A stretch of 64,000 nucleotides of DNA from the NCBI RefSeq assembly GCF_039537965.1, contig NZ_BAABBM010000001.1:434001-498000 (forward strand). The letters are read 5' to 3'. Every line of letters starts with the position of its first letter. Within the stretch, counting starts at the first letter, position 1. The translations under genes were made by a program, and so were the position numbers. Under the pieces are notes generated by a model that searched no databases, was not told the DNA's origin, and worked only from the letters and a program-made list of their open reading frames with translations. The DNA is from Sphingomonas limnosediminicola (GTDB lineage: Bacteria; Pseudomonadota; Alphaproteobacteria; Sphingomonadales; Sphingomonadaceae). Below, piece after piece: positions 26,032 through 37,601 of this stretch.

Positions 26032-28860
26032 TTGGCCACTCAGCCGCCGGTCGACGACCGCAAAGACGACAACACCCCACCCTCCGGCGGAGACCGCGAC
26101 ATCGCGCCGATCTCCATCGTCGAGGAGATGAAGACCAGCTACCTCGATTACGCGATGAGCGTGATCGTCAGCCGCGCGCTGCCAGACGTGCGCGACGGCC
26201 TGAAGCCGGTCCATCGCCGCATCCTCTACGCCTGCCAGGAAGCCGGCTACGTCGCCGGGCGCCCGTACCGCAAGTCAAGCCGCATCGTCGGTGACGTCAT
26301 GGGTAAGTATCACCCCCACGGCGACAGCGCGATCTACGACGCCCTTGCGCGCATGACGCAGGACTGGTCGATGCGGGTCCCGCTCATCGACGGCCAGGGC
26401 AATTTCGGCTCGATGGACCCGGATCCGCCCGCGGCCATGCGTTACACTGAAGCGCGGCTGGCCAAGGTCGCCAACTTCCTGCTCGGCGACATCGACCGCG
26501 ACACGGTCGACTTCACGCCCAATTATGACGCGTCGGAGCGCGAGCCCCAGGTTCTCCCTGCCCGATTCCCGAACCTGCTTGTCAATGGTGCCGGCGGCAT
26601 CGCGGTCGGCATGGCCACCAACATCCCGCCCCATAACCTCGGCGAGGTGCTTGCTGCTTGCCGCGCCTACATGGACGATCCAGCGGTCACGTCCGAAGAC
26701 CTGATGGTACATGTGAAGGGCCCCGACTTCCCGACCGGTGGCTTGATCCTCGGCCAGGCAGGCATTCGCGGCGCGTACACCGCGGGCCGCGGGTCGATCA
26801 TGGTCCGCTCGCGGCACCACGTCGAGGAAAGCCGCGGCGACCGTCGCTCCATCGTCCTCACGGAAATTCCTTACCAGGTCGGCAAGAACGGCCTTGTCGA
26901 GAAGATCGCCGAAGCTGCCAAGGACAAGCGCATCGAGGGTGTCTCCGACATTCGCGACGAATCCAATCGCGAAGGCGTGCGGATCGTCATCGATCTGAAG
27001 CGCGATGCCACGCCCGATGTAGTTCTCAACCAGCTGTGGCGGCACACGCCGGCGCAATCGAGTTTCCCCGCGAACATGCTCGCCATTCGTGGCGGCAAGC
27101 CGGAAACGCTGACGCTTCGCGACTTCATCGAAGCCTTCATCCGCTTCCGCGAGGAAGTGATTACCCGCCGGGCGAAGTTCGAGCTTCTGAAGGCTCGCGA
27201 GCGCGCGCACATCTTGCTCGGCCTAGTCGTCGCCGTCACCAACCTCGACGAGGTCGTGAAGCTGATCCGCAGCTCTGCCTCGCCCGCGATTGCCCGTGAA
27301 AAGCTCCTCGACCGCGCGTGGCCGATGGAGGAGATCCGCTCCTACATTGCGCTCGTCGAGGCGGTCGAACCGCTGACTGCCGACAAAGAATACCGTCTGT
27401 CGGAAGCGCAGGTCCGCGCCATTCTCGAGCTTCGCCTCCATCGCCTTACCGCCCTCGGCCGCGACGAAATCGGAAATGAGCTTGAAGGTCTCGCCAAGAA
27501 CATCGGCGAACTGCTTGAAATCCTTGCGAACCGCGTGCGCCTTTACGAAGTGATGCGCGAAGAGTTCGACGAGGTGGAAGCCGAATTCGCCACCCCGCGA
27601 GTCTCGGAACTCGCGCCCGCTGCCGACGGCATCGAGGACGAAGATCTGATCGAGCGCGAGGACATGGTGATCACGGTCACCATGGGCGGGTACATCAAGC
27701 GCACGCCGCTGGCCCTGTTCCGTGAGCAGAAACGTGGCGGCAAGGGCCGCGCCGGCATGGCGACGAAGGACGAGGACGCGGTCACCAACCTGTTCGTTAC
27801 CTCGACGCACAATCCGGTGCTGTTCTTCTCCAACCTCGGCCGCGTCTACCGCATGAAGGTGTGGCGGCTTCCGGAAGGCGGGCCGAACACCAAGGGTCGG
27901 CCAATGGTCAATCTCCTGCCGCTGGCCAATGGCGAGACGATCTCGACTGTCCTGCCCTTGCCGGAGGATGAGACGGAATGGGGCGGTCTGCACATCATGT
28001 TCGCCACGGCGCACGGAACCGTCCGCCGCAACAGCATGGCCGCCTTCACCAACATCCCGACCGCCGGCAAGATCGCGATGCGCTTCGGCACCGGTGCGGT
28101 CGAAGGCGCCGAGACCGACGATAGCGACGAGCAGGCCGATCCGACCGATCGCCTTATCGGCGTTTCGCTCCTCACCGAGGAAGACGACGTCCTGCTTGCG
28201 ACCCGTCACGGCAAGGCGATCCGCTTCCAGGCCACCGATGTCCGCGAATTCCAGTCGCGCACATCGACCGGTGTCCGAGGTGTTCGCCTGCTTGAGGGCG
28301 ACGAGGTTATCTCCATGTCGATCCTCCACCGCGTCGGAACCAACCAGGAAGAGCGCGAGGCCTATCTCCGCTTCGCCCCGTGGAAGGGTGAGAAAGAGGG
28401 CGAATGCACGCTCTCGCCGGAGCGCATTGCTGAGCTTGCCGAAAAGGAGCAGTTCATTCTCACCATCACCGAGAATGGCTACGGCAAGCGTTCATCGGCC
28501 TACGAATACCGCCGCACCAACCGCGGTGGGCAAGGCATCACCAACATCGACACGTCCGAGCGCAATGGCTGCGTCGTCGCCAGCTTCCCGGCCCAGCAGG
28601 GCGAGCAGCTCATGCTGGTCACCGACCAGGGCAAGATGATCCGTACGACCGTCGGCAGCATCCGCATCGCGGGGCGCAACACGATGGGCGTCACCATCTT
28701 CAAGGTCGCCAATAACGAGCATGTCGTGAGCGTCGCGAAGATCGACGAAAGCGACGAGGAAGAGATCGAAATCGAAGGCGGCGAGGAGCATTCGCCGGTC
28801 GACGATGCGGTCGTTGGTGAAAGCGAGCTTGAGAAGCCCGCCGATCCGGCGCAGGAGTAA
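26032..28860 (+). CDS. gyrA: DNA gyrase subunit A
   Basis: 942 aa breakage-reunion subunit. The start is TTG at 26032 with AGGA 8 nt upstream. The quinolone-resistance region reads [12 protein letters not shown], with Ser99 and Asp103 at the positions of E. coli Ser83 and Asp87, so it looks quinolone-sensitive. The catalytic tyrosine is Tyr138 (AAMRYTE). The GyrA box needed for DNA wrapping is QKRGGKG at 566-572, and six-bladed C-terminal repeats follow. The C-terminus is an acidic tail. An insert of acidic residues lies near [14 protein letters not shown]. Confidence 0.98.
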   Translation: MATQPPVDDRKDDNTPPSGGDRDIAPISIVEEMKTSYLDYAMSVIVSRALPDVRDGLKPVHRRILYACQEAGYVAGRPYRKSSRIVGDVMGKYHPHGDSAIYDALARMTQDWSMRVPLIDGQGNFGSMDPDPPAAMRYTEARLAKVANFLLGDIDRDTVDFTPNYDASEREPQVLPARFPNLLVNGAGGIAVGMATNIPPHNLGEVLAACRAYMDDPAVTSEDLMVHVKGPDFPTGGLILGQAGIRGAYTAGRGSIMVRSRHHVEESRGDRRSIVLTEIPYQVGKNGLVEKIAEAAKDKRIEGVSDIRDESNREGVRIVIDLKRDATPDVVLNQLWRHTPAQSSFPANMLAIRGGKPETLTLRDFIEAFIRFREEVITRRAKFELLKARERAHILLGLVVAVTNLDEVVKLIRSSASPAIAREKLLDRAWPMEEIRSYIALVEAVEPLTADKEYRLSEAQVRAILELRLHRLTALGRDEIGNELEGLAKNIGELLEILANRVRLYEVMREEFDEVEAEFATPRVSELAPAADGIEDEDLIEREDMVITVTMGGYIKRTPLALFREQKRGGKGRAGMATKDEDAVTNLFVTSTHNPVLFFSNLGRVYRMKVWRLPEGGPNTKGRPMVNLLPLANGETISTVLPLPEDETEWGGLHIMFATAHGTVRRNSMAAFTNIPTAGKIAMRFGTGAVEGAETDDSDEQADPTDRLIGVSLLTEEDDVLLATRHGKAIRFQATDVREFQSRTSTGVRGVRLLEGDEVISMSILHRVGTNQEEREAYLRFAPWKGEKEGECTLSPERIAELAEKEQFILTITENGYGKRSSAYEYRRTNRGGQGITNIDTSERNGCVVASFPAQQGEQLMLVTDQGKMIRTTVGSIRIAGRNTMGVTIFKVANNEHVVSVAKIDESDEEEIEIEGGEEHSPVDDAVVGESELEKPADPAQE

Positions 28861-28951
28861 GACGCCCCGGCGGCCTCTTGCTGCGACGAACAGCTGAAAC
28901 CGGGCGGGGCCGGGTCGCGTTCTCCTGACATTGTCAAAGGAGTTATCGTCT

Positions 28952-29419
28952 ATGCCCCTTCCCAACAACGCGCTGGTCCTCGTCGCCGACGGAACCAAGG
29001 TTCTGTTCCTCCGCAATCACGGTGACGAAAACCAGATCGACCTGCGCACGGAAGCGCACGACCAGCGTGAGGATCGGAAGGACCGCGAAATCAAGACCGA
29101 CGCGCCGGGTTCGACTCAGCAGAGCTTCGGCTACGGCCGTTCGACCTATGAAGAGCCCGACTTCAAACAGCAGGAAGAGGACCGCTGGATCAAGGATGCG
29201 GCTGACGAGCTGAAAGCGCGCGTGCTGCGCAACGATTTCGACGCCCTCGCCATCGTCGCACCGCCCAAGGCGCTCGGCGTTCTCAAGAAGAAGCTCCACA
29301 AGGAAGTGGAAAAAAGGGTCGTCTGCACGGTGAACAAGGAAATGAGCGGCCGCACGATCCCCGACATCGAAGCGCTGCTCAACGGCCACACCCGTCCGGA
29401 AGAACTGCCGATCGCCTGA
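28952..29419 (+). CDS. host attachment protein family (Host_attach)
   Basis: 155 aa, cytoplasmic. Recognised by NNALVLVADGTKVLFLRN at the N-terminus, the acidic/charged middle (EEPDFKQQEEDRWIKD) and the C-terminal RNase H-like/eRF1-like core (LAIVAPPKALGVLKKKLHKEV). AAAGGAG lies 9 nt before the ATG at 28952. Named for Agrobacterium plant attachment, but widespread in alphaproteobacteria with no defined biochemical role. Confidence 0.85.
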   Translation: MPLPNNALVLVADGTKVLFLRNHGDENQIDLRTEAHDQREDRKDREIKTDAPGSTQQSFGYGRSTYEEPDFKQQEEDRWIKDAADELKARVLRNDFDALAIVAPPKALGVLKKKLHKEVEKRVVCTVNKEMSGRTIPDIEALLNGHTRPEELPIA

Positions 29420-29431
29420 AGCCCGCGACGC

Positions 29432-29863
29432 TCAGGCGTAGAGGTCCACGACCTCCGCGCCGTGAGCGACCGCGTTCAGCAATAGAGTGCGGTGGCAATG
29501 CGCCGGTTCCCGCTCGAAGCAAAGCAAGGCACTTGGCTTCTCCGCCGCGAGCGCGAGCATTTGTGCGGATTGTGCAATCGCCTCGGTAAGCTCGAGTTGG
29601 CCGGCATAAATCCGCTCGAGGTCGGCATGGCGCCCGGCGCGGGCTGCCGCTCGTCCTTCAGCCGGCGTCCCGAGCGCCTTGAGGTGGACATATTCGATCC
29701 CCGCCTCTTCCAGCGCGGCGCGCAGCGGCGACTTCGAAAATCCTGGGCGCCGCGACAGCGGCAGGGCGCGAACGTCAATCACCCTTTTCACCCCAGCATC
29801 CTGAAGCGCGGCGAGGAACTCCTCGACCGTTGTCCCTTCGTATCCGATGGTGAAGATCTTCAT
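29432..29863 (-). CDS. DUF488 domain protein
   Basis: 143 aa. Family motifs: MKIFTIGYEG at the start, VIDVRALPLSRRPGFSK and the C-terminal LLCFEREPAHCHR, whose His and Cys are conserved in DUF488. Cytoplasmic; function not established. Its start overlaps the stop of the upstream VOC gene as ATGA, so the two are coupled. Confidence 0.88.
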   Translation of the reverse strand: MKIFTIGYEGTTVEEFLAALQDAGVKRVIDVRALPLSRRPGFSKSPLRAALEEAGIEYVHLKALGTPAEGRAAARAGRHADLERIYAGQLELTEAIAQSAQMLALAAEKPSALLCFEREPAHCHRTLLLNAVAHGAEVVDLYA

Positions 29864-30249
29864 GCTTCAGCGTAGCAGACGGCCTCGATGTTCGCGCCGT
29901 CGGGGTCGTAAACGAAGGCCGCATAATAGTTGGGCCCATAGTTCGGCCGAGGGTCGGGTCTTCCATTGTCGCGACCGCCCGCCTTCATCGCCTGTTCGTA
30001 AAATTGATCGACCTGCTCAAGACGGTCAGCGCGAAAGGCGACATGCAGTCCGTCTCCGACTTTGCTCTTGTCGGCAATCCAGAAGATCTTTTCTCCAGGC
30101 ACGCCGAAGCCAAGTGCCGTGCTTCCATTCTCCGTCTGCTCAGGCGTCGCTTCCATCTGCACCGACATCCCCAGCGGGCGGAGCGCGGCCTCGTAGAATT
30201 TGCGCGACCGGTCGATGTCGGAAACCGCAATACCCATATGGTCGATCAT
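29860..30249 (-). CDS. VOC/glyoxalase-fold metalloprotein
   Basis: 129 aa vicinal-oxygen-chelate protein with paired beta-alpha-beta-beta-beta modules. Metal-ligand candidates are His4 (MIDHMGIAV), His in GLHVAFRA and Glu in NIEAVCY. Typical of the large unassigned glyoxalase/bleomycin-resistance group; substrate unknown. It is the upstream gene of a two-gene unit with DUF488 and is divergent from trmFO. Confidence 0.85.
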   Translation of the reverse strand: MIDHMGIAVSDIDRSRKFYEAALRPLGMSVQMEATPEQTENGSTALGFGVPGEKIFWIADKSKVGDGLHVAFRADRLEQVDQFYEQAMKAGGRDNGRPDPRPNYGPNYYAAFVYDPDGANIEAVCYAEA

Positions 30250-30287
30250 CTTGCGCTCCTTGCGTCGGGATATAGGGACAACGCCCC

Positions 30288-31619
30288 ATGACGTTTGACG
30301 TTCACGTGATCGGCGGCGGCCTCGCGGGCTCCGAAGCTGCCTGGCAACTTGCCGAGGCGGGCCTGCGCGTTCGCCTCAGCGAAATGCGCGGCGGCGGCGA
30401 CAGCACGCCGGCGCACGAGAGCGACCGGCTCGCCGAAATGGTCTGCTCGAACAGCTTCCGAAGCGACGATGCCGAGCACAACGCGGTTGGCCTCCTCCAT
30501 CAGGAAATGCGCGATCTTGGCTCCCTGATCATGCGCTCGGCGGACGCCCATCGCGTGCCGGCTGGATCCGCGCTCGCCGTCGACCGCGATGCCTTCGCCG
30601 CCGAAGTCACAAGCGCCGTCGAACAGCATCCAAAGGTCGAGATCGTTCGCGAACGGGTCGACGCTCTACCCGATCATCCGACCATCATCGCCACCGGCCC
30701 TCTCACCGGATCGCGTCTGGCCGAGGCTATTGCCGCCGAGACCGGCGAAGGAGCCCTCGCCTTCTTCGACGCCATCGCGCCCATCGTGCACCGCGACAGC
30801 ATCGACATGGACATCGCCTGGATGGCCGCGCGCTGGGACAAGGGAGGCAAGGATTACGTCAATTGCCCGATGGACCGCGAACAGTACCAGGCTTTCGTCC
30901 AGGCGCTGGTCGACGGCGAAAAGACCGAGTTTAAGGATTGGGAAAAGGATACCCCCTACTTCGAAGGTTGCATGCCGATCGAGGTGATGGCCGAGCGCGG
31001 CCCCGAGACCCTGCGCTTCGGCCCGATGAAGGGCGTCGGCCTGGACAATCCAAAGACAGGCCGCTGGCCCTACGCCTGCGTCCAGCTTCGGCAAGACAAC
31101 GCGCTTGGCACGCTCTGGAACATGGTCGGCTTCCAGACCAAGCTGAAGCACGGCGAGCAGGTCCGCATTTTCCGCACCATCCCCGGTCTCGAGAATGCGG
31201 AGTTCGCGCGGCTTGGTGGCATTCACCGCAACAGCTTCATCAACTCGCCGCGCCTGCTCGACGCCCAACTGCGCCTAAGATCAAAACCGAATATTCGCTT
31301 CGCCGGCCAGATCACAGGCTGCGAGGGCTATGTCGAAAGCGCCGCCGTCGGCCTGATCGCCGCGAGATATGCCGCGGCGGAGCTGCGCGGAGACAGGCTG
31401 GCCGCACCGCCGCCCGAGACTGCGCTTGGCGCCCTGCTAGGCCACATAACTGGCGGCGCCGACGCCGAGACGTTCCAGCCCATGAACGTCAACTTTGGCC
31501 TCATGCCGCCACCCGAAGGCCGCTCGAAAAAGGCCGATCGCAAGAAAGCCTATACCGTCCGTGCCAGAAGCGCGTTCGCAGACTGGCTGGCCGACCCCAC
31601 AGCCAAGGAACTCGCTTAG
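30288..31619 (+). CDS. trmFO: methylenetetrahydrofolate-tRNA-(uracil-54-C5)-methyltransferase, FAD dependent
   Basis: 443 aa flavoprotein making ribothymidine-54 in tRNA with methylene-THF and FADH2. The FAD motif [19 protein letters not shown] begins at residue 5; [11 protein letters not shown], the active-site segment ALRFG-like ([13 protein letters not shown]) and the C-terminal [16 protein letters not shown] are conserved. Full length. It ends with a 4-bp overlap to the convergent BLUF gene (CTTAG region). Confidence 0.95.
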   Translation: MTFDVHVIGGGLAGSEAAWQLAEAGLRVRLSEMRGGGDSTPAHESDRLAEMVCSNSFRSDDAEHNAVGLLHQEMRDLGSLIMRSADAHRVPAGSALAVDRDAFAAEVTSAVEQHPKVEIVRERVDALPDHPTIIATGPLTGSRLAEAIAAETGEGALAFFDAIAPIVHRDSIDMDIAWMAARWDKGGKDYVNCPMDREQYQAFVQALVDGEKTEFKDWEKDTPYFEGCMPIEVMAERGPETLRFGPMKGVGLDNPKTGRWPYACVQLRQDNALGTLWNMVGFQTKLKHGEQVRIFRTIPGLENAEFARLGGIHRNSFINSPRLLDAQLRLRSKPNIRFAGQITGCEGYVESAAVGLIAARYAAAELRGDRLAAPPPETALGALLGHITGGADAETFQPMNVNFGLMPPPEGRSKKADRKKAYTVRARSAFADWLADPTAKELA

Positions 31620-32035
31620 TCGTCGAACTGGAGGGTCGAGATCAGCTCGGTCATCCGGAAAAGCCGAAGCTGGATTTCTTCGGGCACCGTATCCGGCAAG
31701 CGTTCGGCAATCGCTTCGCGGGCCTTGAAAAAGCCACCTTCGACATGAGCCAGCTCCATCGCCCAGCCGGGAAAGCAGCGCTCGGCGATCCTCCGCTCGT
31801 CGCGGATTTCGAGACCGGTATGCCGGGGATCTTGTCGAAGACGCACCATGAGCGCGTCGATCGCCGATCGCGTCCCTTCGACGATCTGCAGGAAATGCGT
31901 CCCGTTGAAGATGAGCAGCCCGGTCAACCCGTCGAGCGCGTTGAGCTCGCGGGCCGACCGGTGAATTGCTTCAATGTCTGATCTCTTGAGGCCGGCGCGG
32001 GCGAGGCTCGTGTAGGTCAAAGACGTCAAATCCAT
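31616..32035 (-). CDS. single-domain BLUF blue-light sensor
   Basis: 139 aa flavin photoreceptor. The key residues are all present with the exact spacing of AppA: Tyr8, Asn32 and Gln50 (AppA Tyr21, Asn45, Gln63), and the semi-conserved Trp91 and Met93 (AppA Trp104, Met106). Segments [17 protein letters not shown] and HFLQIVEG define the flavin site. There is no output domain, so it must signal through a partner protein. A C-terminal helical tail of about 35 residues follows the domain. Confidence 0.93.
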   Translation of the reverse strand: MDLTSLTYTSLARAGLKRSDIEAIHRSARELNALDGLTGLLIFNGTHFLQIVEGTRSAIDALMVRLRQDPRHTGLEIRDERRIAERCFPGWAMELAHVEGGFFKAREAIAERLPDTVPEEIQLRLFRMTELISTLQFDD

Positions 32036-32096
32036 CCGGCTGGGTTATCGCCAAAATGGATCGTCACAAGCCCGTAACGTCGGGTTTACGACAGAT

Positions 32097-32345
32097 TTAA
32101 CAGCCGCAACGACTTTTCTTCGGCGGCGGAGGCGCGGTGGTCGCATATTTGGCCGCAGTCAGCCACCCATTGTGATCGACATCTGCGCCATGGAACTTGC
32201 CGATCGTCTTCGTCGCCCATTCCTCGAAGCTCAGCGACCCGTTGCCGTTGGCGTCAAGCTTGGCGAACGCCTTGCGACGCGCCCCGAAGATTTCCTCGGA
32301 CTCGATCTTGCCGTCCTTGTTCTTGTCGGCGCGGCTGAACCTCAT
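32097..32345 (-). CDS. EF-hand domain protein, probably the 3' part of a split secreted protein
   Basis: 82 aa with three EF-hand loops (DKNKDGKIESEE, DANGNGSLSFEE, DVDHNGWLTAAK) and a C-terminal Pro/Lys/Cys tail ending KSRCGC. It lacks a signal peptide of its own; the gene ending 4 bp into it encodes one. ATGA overlap with that gene could give coupled translation, but a -1 slip on the AAAAA run at the junction would fuse them into a 147-codon secreted EF-hand protein. Confidence 0.8.
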   Translation of the reverse strand: MRFSRADKNKDGKIESEEIFGARRKAFAKLDANGNGSLSFEEWATKTIGKFHGADVDHNGWLTAAKYATTAPPPPKKSRCGC

Positions 32346-32539
32346 TTTTCCTCGCGGCTTTTCGGGCTCGCTTCGGGCGCGACCAAGGGCTGGGATGCAT
32401 TGAACAGCGAAGCACCGTTCGTGCGCGCCGCGGGTGCATTCGGAAGGGAAGAAGTTTGGGCAGCGCTAGACTGCCAAAAGAGAAACGCCCCGGTCATGAG
32501 CAGAAAGCAAGCCGCTGCCCGAGCGAGGAAACGCACCAT
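32342..32539 (-). CDS. signal peptide and linker ORF upstream of the EF-hand ORF
   Basis: 65 aa: basic N-region (MVRFLARAAA), hydrophobic core, cleavage near SSAAQ, then a Ser/Pro/Asn-rich linker ending KSREEK. AGGGGG precedes the ATG by 6 nt. It has no domain of its own, and the calcium-binding body lies in the -1 frame directly after. Either a programmed or mutational frameshift, or a coupled two-gene unit. Confidence 0.6.
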   Translation of the reverse strand: MVRFLARAAACFLLMTGAFLFWQSSAAQTSSLPNAPAARTNGASLFNASQPLVAPEASPKSREEK

Positions 32540-32606
32540 GAGGCACCCCCTAATAGAACAGGAGATTCGGCGCCGTTCAATGCGGAATGAATTCTGTCAA
32601 CTGCGG

Positions 32607-33230
32607 TCAGTAACGCCCGGTGATGCGGTGTTTAAGCAGCGTCCAAGCTCTGCCGGGCGTGGCCTCTTCTTCGAGGGTCTCGTGGTTTCCTCGCATGTCT
32701 CGCGCCGCCAGCGCCGCAAACGCCGTCATTGGTCTCGCACGCCTTGGGGCCCGACCAACAACGAAGACATCTGCCGGACCGTCGATATTGGTAATGCGCC
32801 GGCGGCTCAGATCCATCTGCGCGAAGAGTTTGCCCTCACTATCAATAGCGGCCGTTTCCACTCCGAGCAGTCGCGCGCCAATTGAAAAAAGCCGTGCGCC
32901 GCGCTCCTTCGCTCGCGGAATGTCCGGCACAGGCTCCAGCAATGCCACCCACCCGTCTTCGAGGGCTGCGAGCATCGTTCCGCTGACCCCGCGCGGTAGT
33001 AGTTCTCGTGCAGCTGCCTGAAGCCGTGGCTCAGCCGGCACCTTCCCCGCGTCCAATTCTTCCAAACGCTCACGCCACCAAGCCAGCTTGATTGCTGCTA
33101 GTGCTGGCTGGGTCGCGCGCGTGACGACATCAGCCATCGCATCGTCGATGGCGAACATCGCATCAAAAGCTGGCCTCAGCTCTACGGGCCAGTAGCTACG
33201 GACCAGGTCGCGGTCCGTCAGCTCAGCGAT
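32607..33230 (-). CDS. squalene/phytoene synthase-family protein, unusual start
   Basis: About 207 aa. Homology to the trans-isoprenyl diphosphate synthase fold is visible in [31 protein letters not shown] and [19 protein letters not shown], the second being the conserved QWWREEL-type helix. It is much shorter than phytoene synthases (about 300 aa) and lacks the two DxxxD metal motifs, so it is probably not an active synthase. The conserved N-terminus starts upstream of the first ATG (33158); the only near-cognate starts are ATC at 33230 (giving [10 protein letters not shown]) and CTG at 33221, both overlapping or abutting the pdhB stop. Confidence 0.65.
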   Translation of the reverse strand: MAELTDRDLVRSYWPVELRPAFDAMFAIDDAMADVVTRATQPALAAIKLAWWRERLEELDAGKVPAEPRLQAAARELLPRGVSGTMLAALEDGWVALLEPVPDIPRAKERGARLFSIGARLLGVETAAIDSEGKLFAQMDLSRRRITNIDGPADVFVVGRAPRRARPMTAFAALAARDMRGNHETLEEEATPGRAWTLLKHRITGRY

Positions 33231-34653
33231 AGGTGACCGCCTTCACTGCCTCGACCACTTGGCTCGCCTTGATCAGCGCCATCTTCTCGAGGTTTGCGGC
33301 ATAGGGCAGCGGCACGTCGGCGTCGGTCACGCGAAGCACTGGCGCGTCGAGATCATCGAAGCCCTCGGTCATGGCAATCGCGATGATCTCCGACGAGATC
33401 GAGCATTGCGGCCAGCCTTCTTCGACGACGACCATCCGGTTGGTGCGCTTGAGGCTCTCCAGCACTGTCGCCTTGTCGAGCGGACGAAGCGTACGAAGAT
33501 CGATCACTTCGGCATTGATGCCCTGCCCCATCAGCTCCTGCGCCGCCTCAAGCGCGACGCCGACGCCGATCGAATAGCTGACGATCGTCACGTCCTTGCC
33601 CGGGCGCACGATGCGTGCCTTGCCGATCGGCAGCACGTAATCGTCCATCTGTGGCACGTCGAAGTGCTGGCCGTAGAGAAGCTCGTTTTCGAGGAAGACT
33701 ACAGGGTCTTCGCTGCGGATCGCCGCCTTCAGCAATCCCTTGGCGTCCGCTCCACTGTACGGCGCGATGACCACCAGGCCCGGCACACTGGCATACCAGG
33801 GCCCGTAGTTCTGGCTGTGCTGCGCGGCGACGCGCGCCGCTGCGCCGTTCGGCCCGCGGAACACGATCGGGCAGCGCATCTGCCCGCCGGACATATAGTT
33901 CGTCTTCGCCGCCGAATTGATGATGTGGTCGATCGCCTGCATCGCGAAGTTGAAGGTCATGAACTCGACGATCGGACGAAGGCCGCCCATCGCGGCGCCA
34001 GCCCCGATGCCGGCGAAGCCGTATTCGGTGATCGGCGTGTCGACGACGCGCCTCGGCCCGAACTCCTGGAGCAGGTTCTGGGTAACCTTGTAAGCGCCCT
34101 GATATTCGGCGACCTCCTCGCCCATCACGAAGACACGCTCGTCGCGGCGCATTTCCTCGGCCATCGCGTCGCGCAGCGCCTCGCGGAGTGTCAGTGAGAC
34201 CACCGGCGTGCCCTCTGGCACTTCCGGCTCGTCGCGCGTCGCAACAACATCCGCGACGAGATCCCGCGCGGCCGTTTCGAACACATGCGGCGTTGGCGTC
34301 GCCTCGGTCTGCTGCGAAGCGGGCTCCTGAATTTCCTGACTGCCCTGCTTGGGCGCGGCCTCAGGCGCCGGCTGCGTCGCAACGGGAGCCGCCGCATCGC
34401 CCACGCTCTCGCCATCGCCGGCCAGAAGCGCGATCGGCTGTCCCACCTTCACGCCGTCCGTACCCTCAGGGACCAGGATCTTCGCAATCTTACCCTCGTC
34501 GACGGCCTCAAACTCCATCGTCGCCTTGTCTGTCTCGATCTCGGCGAGGATGTCTCCGGATTTGACGTCATCCCCTTCCTTGACCAGCCATTTCGCAAGC
34601 GTCCCTTCCTCCATCGTTGGGGACAGCGCGGGCATCTTGAGTTCCAGCGGCAT
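33223..34653 (-). CDS. pdhB: pyruvate dehydrogenase E1 component, beta subunit, with N-terminal lipoyl domain
   Basis: 476 aa. An N-terminal lipoyl domain (residues 1-80, lipoyl-lysine in [10 protein letters not shown]) and an Ala/Pro/Gln-rich linker (about 85-140) precede the transketolase-like beta subunit ([18 protein letters not shown] start, [35 protein letters not shown]). This lipoyl-E1beta fusion is typical of alphaproteobacteria. It overlaps the pdhA stop by 1 bp (TGATG), so the two subunits are coupled. Confidence 0.96.
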   Translation of the reverse strand: MPLELKMPALSPTMEEGTLAKWLVKEGDDVKSGDILAEIETDKATMEFEAVDEGKIAKILVPEGTDGVKVGQPIALLAGDGESVGDAAAPVATQPAPEAAPKQGSQEIQEPASQQTEATPTPHVFETAARDLVADVVATRDEPEVPEGTPVVSLTLREALRDAMAEEMRRDERVFVMGEEVAEYQGAYKVTQNLLQEFGPRRVVDTPITEYGFAGIGAGAAMGGLRPIVEFMTFNFAMQAIDHIINSAAKTNYMSGGQMRCPIVFRGPNGAAARVAAQHSQNYGPWYASVPGLVVIAPYSGADAKGLLKAAIRSEDPVVFLENELLYGQHFDVPQMDDYVLPIGKARIVRPGKDVTIVSYSIGVGVALEAAQELMGQGINAEVIDLRTLRPLDKATVLESLKRTNRMVVVEEGWPQCSISSEIIAIAMTEGFDDLDAPVLRVTDADVPLPYAANLEKMALIKASQVVEAVKAVTYR

Positions 34654-35705
34654 CAGTAGCTCTCCACCAGGACGTCGGTGTAGAGTTCCGCCGGCGCCGG
34701 CTCCGGCGCGTCTTCAGCGAACTTCGCAGCTTCGACGACGACATCCTTGATTTCCTTATCGATTGCCTTGAGCTCTTCTTCCTTGACTCCGATCTCGGCA
34801 AGGTCGCGTTCGGCATGCAGGATCGGGTCGCGATGCTCACGCACATCCTGCACTTCCTCACGCGTCCGGTACTTCGCCGGGTCGGACATCGAGTGCCCGC
34901 GGTAGCGGTAGGTCATGAATTCAATGATGATCGGCCCCTTGCCGCCGCGCGTCCATTCGAGCGCAACCTGGGCCGCGCCGTGCACCGCCAGCACATCCAT
35001 GCCGTCGACCTGGATGCCGGGAATGCGGAAGCTCTCGCCGCGCCGGTAAAGCAGCGGCTCCGACGACGAGCGCTGGATCGAAGTGCCCATCGCATATTTG
35101 TTGTTCTCGACCGCGTAGATGACCGGCAGATTCCATAGCTTGGCTATGTTGAAGGCTTCATAGACCTGGCCTTGGTTCACCGCGCCGTCGCCAAGGTAAG
35201 CGAGGCACACCCCGCCGTCTTCGCTATACTTGTGCTTGAAGGCGAGGCCAGTGCCGAGCGGCACCTGCGCGCCGACGATGCCGTGACCGCCGTAGAAGCC
35301 GTGATCGACGCTGAACATGTGCATCGACCCGCCCTTGCCCTTGGAAATGCCCGCAGCACGGCCCGTCAGCTCGGCCATGATCACCTTGGGATCAATGCCA
35401 TAGGCGAGCATGTGGCCGTGGTCGCGATAGCCGGTAATGACGCTGTCCTTGCCGACGGTCATCGCCGACTGCAGCCCCACGGCAACCGCTTCCTGTCCGA
35501 TGTAGAGGTGGCAGAACCCGCCGATCAGTCCGAGACCGTAGAGCTGCCCTGCACGCTCCTCGAAGCGGCGGATAAGCAGCATCTCGCGATAAAGCTGAAG
35601 CAGCTCGTCCTTAGACGCCTTGTATCGTTCTGGCTGGCGCGGGCGCTCGATATCCGGCGCCTGCGATGCGGGTGAAACAGCGGCTTTATTCGCGGAACGC
35701 GCCAC
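34653..35705 (-). CDS. pdhA: pyruvate dehydrogenase E1 component, alpha subunit
   Basis: 350 aa TPP-dependent subunit that decarboxylates pyruvate. The GTG at 35705 is preceded by AGGAGAGAGG with 4 nt spacing; the frame runs further back without homology. The TPP/Mg motif [28 protein letters not shown] region is present, as are the phosphorylation-loop equivalent [11 protein letters not shown] and the [12 protein letters not shown] substrate region. First gene of pdhA-pdhB. Confidence 0.96.
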   Translation of the reverse strand: MARSANKAAVSPASQAPDIERPRQPERYKASKDELLQLYREMLLIRRFEERAGQLYGLGLIGGFCHLYIGQEAVAVGLQSAMTVGKDSVITGYRDHGHMLAYGIDPKVIMAELTGRAAGISKGKGGSMHMFSVDHGFYGGHGIVGAQVPLGTGLAFKHKYSEDGGVCLAYLGDGAVNQGQVYEAFNIAKLWNLPVIYAVENNKYAMGTSIQRSSSEPLLYRRGESFRIPGIQVDGMDVLAVHGAAQVALEWTRGGKGPIIIEFMTYRYRGHSMSDPAKYRTREEVQDVREHRDPILHAERDLAEIGVKEEELKAIDKEIKDVVVEAAKFAEDAPEPAPAELYTDVLVESY

Positions 35706-35773
35706 GCAACCTCTCTCCTCTAAGCGGGCGGGTCTATAGGAGGCGCTTGCCCACGCGGCAACCGGCACCGGAC

Positions 35774-36085
35774 TTAGTCGAGGGGGACGATAACCTCGTC
35801 AGGGCGGACGAGACCGAGGTCCTTGCGGACCAGCTCGTCGGCCATGTCGGGATCGGCCTTGCGCGGGTCGAGCAAGTTTGAATGGTGGCGAAGCCGCACC
35901 CGCTGCTGTTCAAGCTGCGCGAGCTCGGCCTGCCGCTCTTTCAACGCGCGATGATAACCGCCCCAGGCAAGGATACCGTTCGGCCCTGCAACGGCGTGGC
36001 CGGCGAAAGTGCCGACGACGATTAGCGCCAGCGCCGGCAGTGCCGCCCGGCGGATCATTCCAAATATGCGGTTCGGTCCCCCCAT
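35774..36085 (-). CDS. ftsB: FtsB/DivIC-type cell division protein
   Basis: 103 aa bitopic membrane protein of the divisome (FtsQLB). One N-terminal membrane helix (about residues 8-30, AALPALALIVVGTFAG) is followed by a short coiled coil (LKERQAELAQLEQQRVRLRHH) and the LDPRKADPDMADELVRKDLGLVRPDE tail typical of the family. Start uncertain between the ATG at 36085 and a TTG at 36094. Lies between eno and pdhA, the usual alphaproteobacterial order. Confidence 0.9.
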   Translation of the reverse strand: MGGPNRIFGMIRRAALPALALIVVGTFAGHAVAGPNGILAWGGYHRALKERQAELAQLEQQRVRLRHHSNLLDPRKADPDMADELVRKDLGLVRPDEVIVPLD

Positions 36086-36169
36086 CGCCTTCAAAGAAGA
36101 ATCACGAGTGAGTCATGAACGCAAGTGAAAAGAATGATTTGGTGGATATCTCGCGGATAAATTTGTGGA

Positions 36170-37537
<1,368 letters not shown>

Positions 37538-37551
37538 TCAGCCCGGTCGCC

Positions 37552-37577
37552 GGAACAGAGCCCGCCAAGCCCGTGTT
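37552..37577 (+). promoter_or_regulatory. EcfG-type general stress promoter (putative)
   Basis: GGAAC at 37552-37556 and TGTT at 37574-37577 are 17 nt apart, close to the alphaproteobacterial EcfG consensus GGAAC-N16/17-CGTT. It lies 24 nt upstream of the first gene of the membrane-protein operon, which begins at 37602 behind AAAGGAG. Confidence 0.5.
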
Positions 37578-37601
37578 CATGGCGGCAAAGGAGAACTGGC
37601 C

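Noticed and set aside
25795..26214. 139-codon minus-strand frame across the gyrA start
   Set aside because: Mostly antisense to gyrA; the rest is low-complexity Arg-rich sequence with no ribosome binding site.
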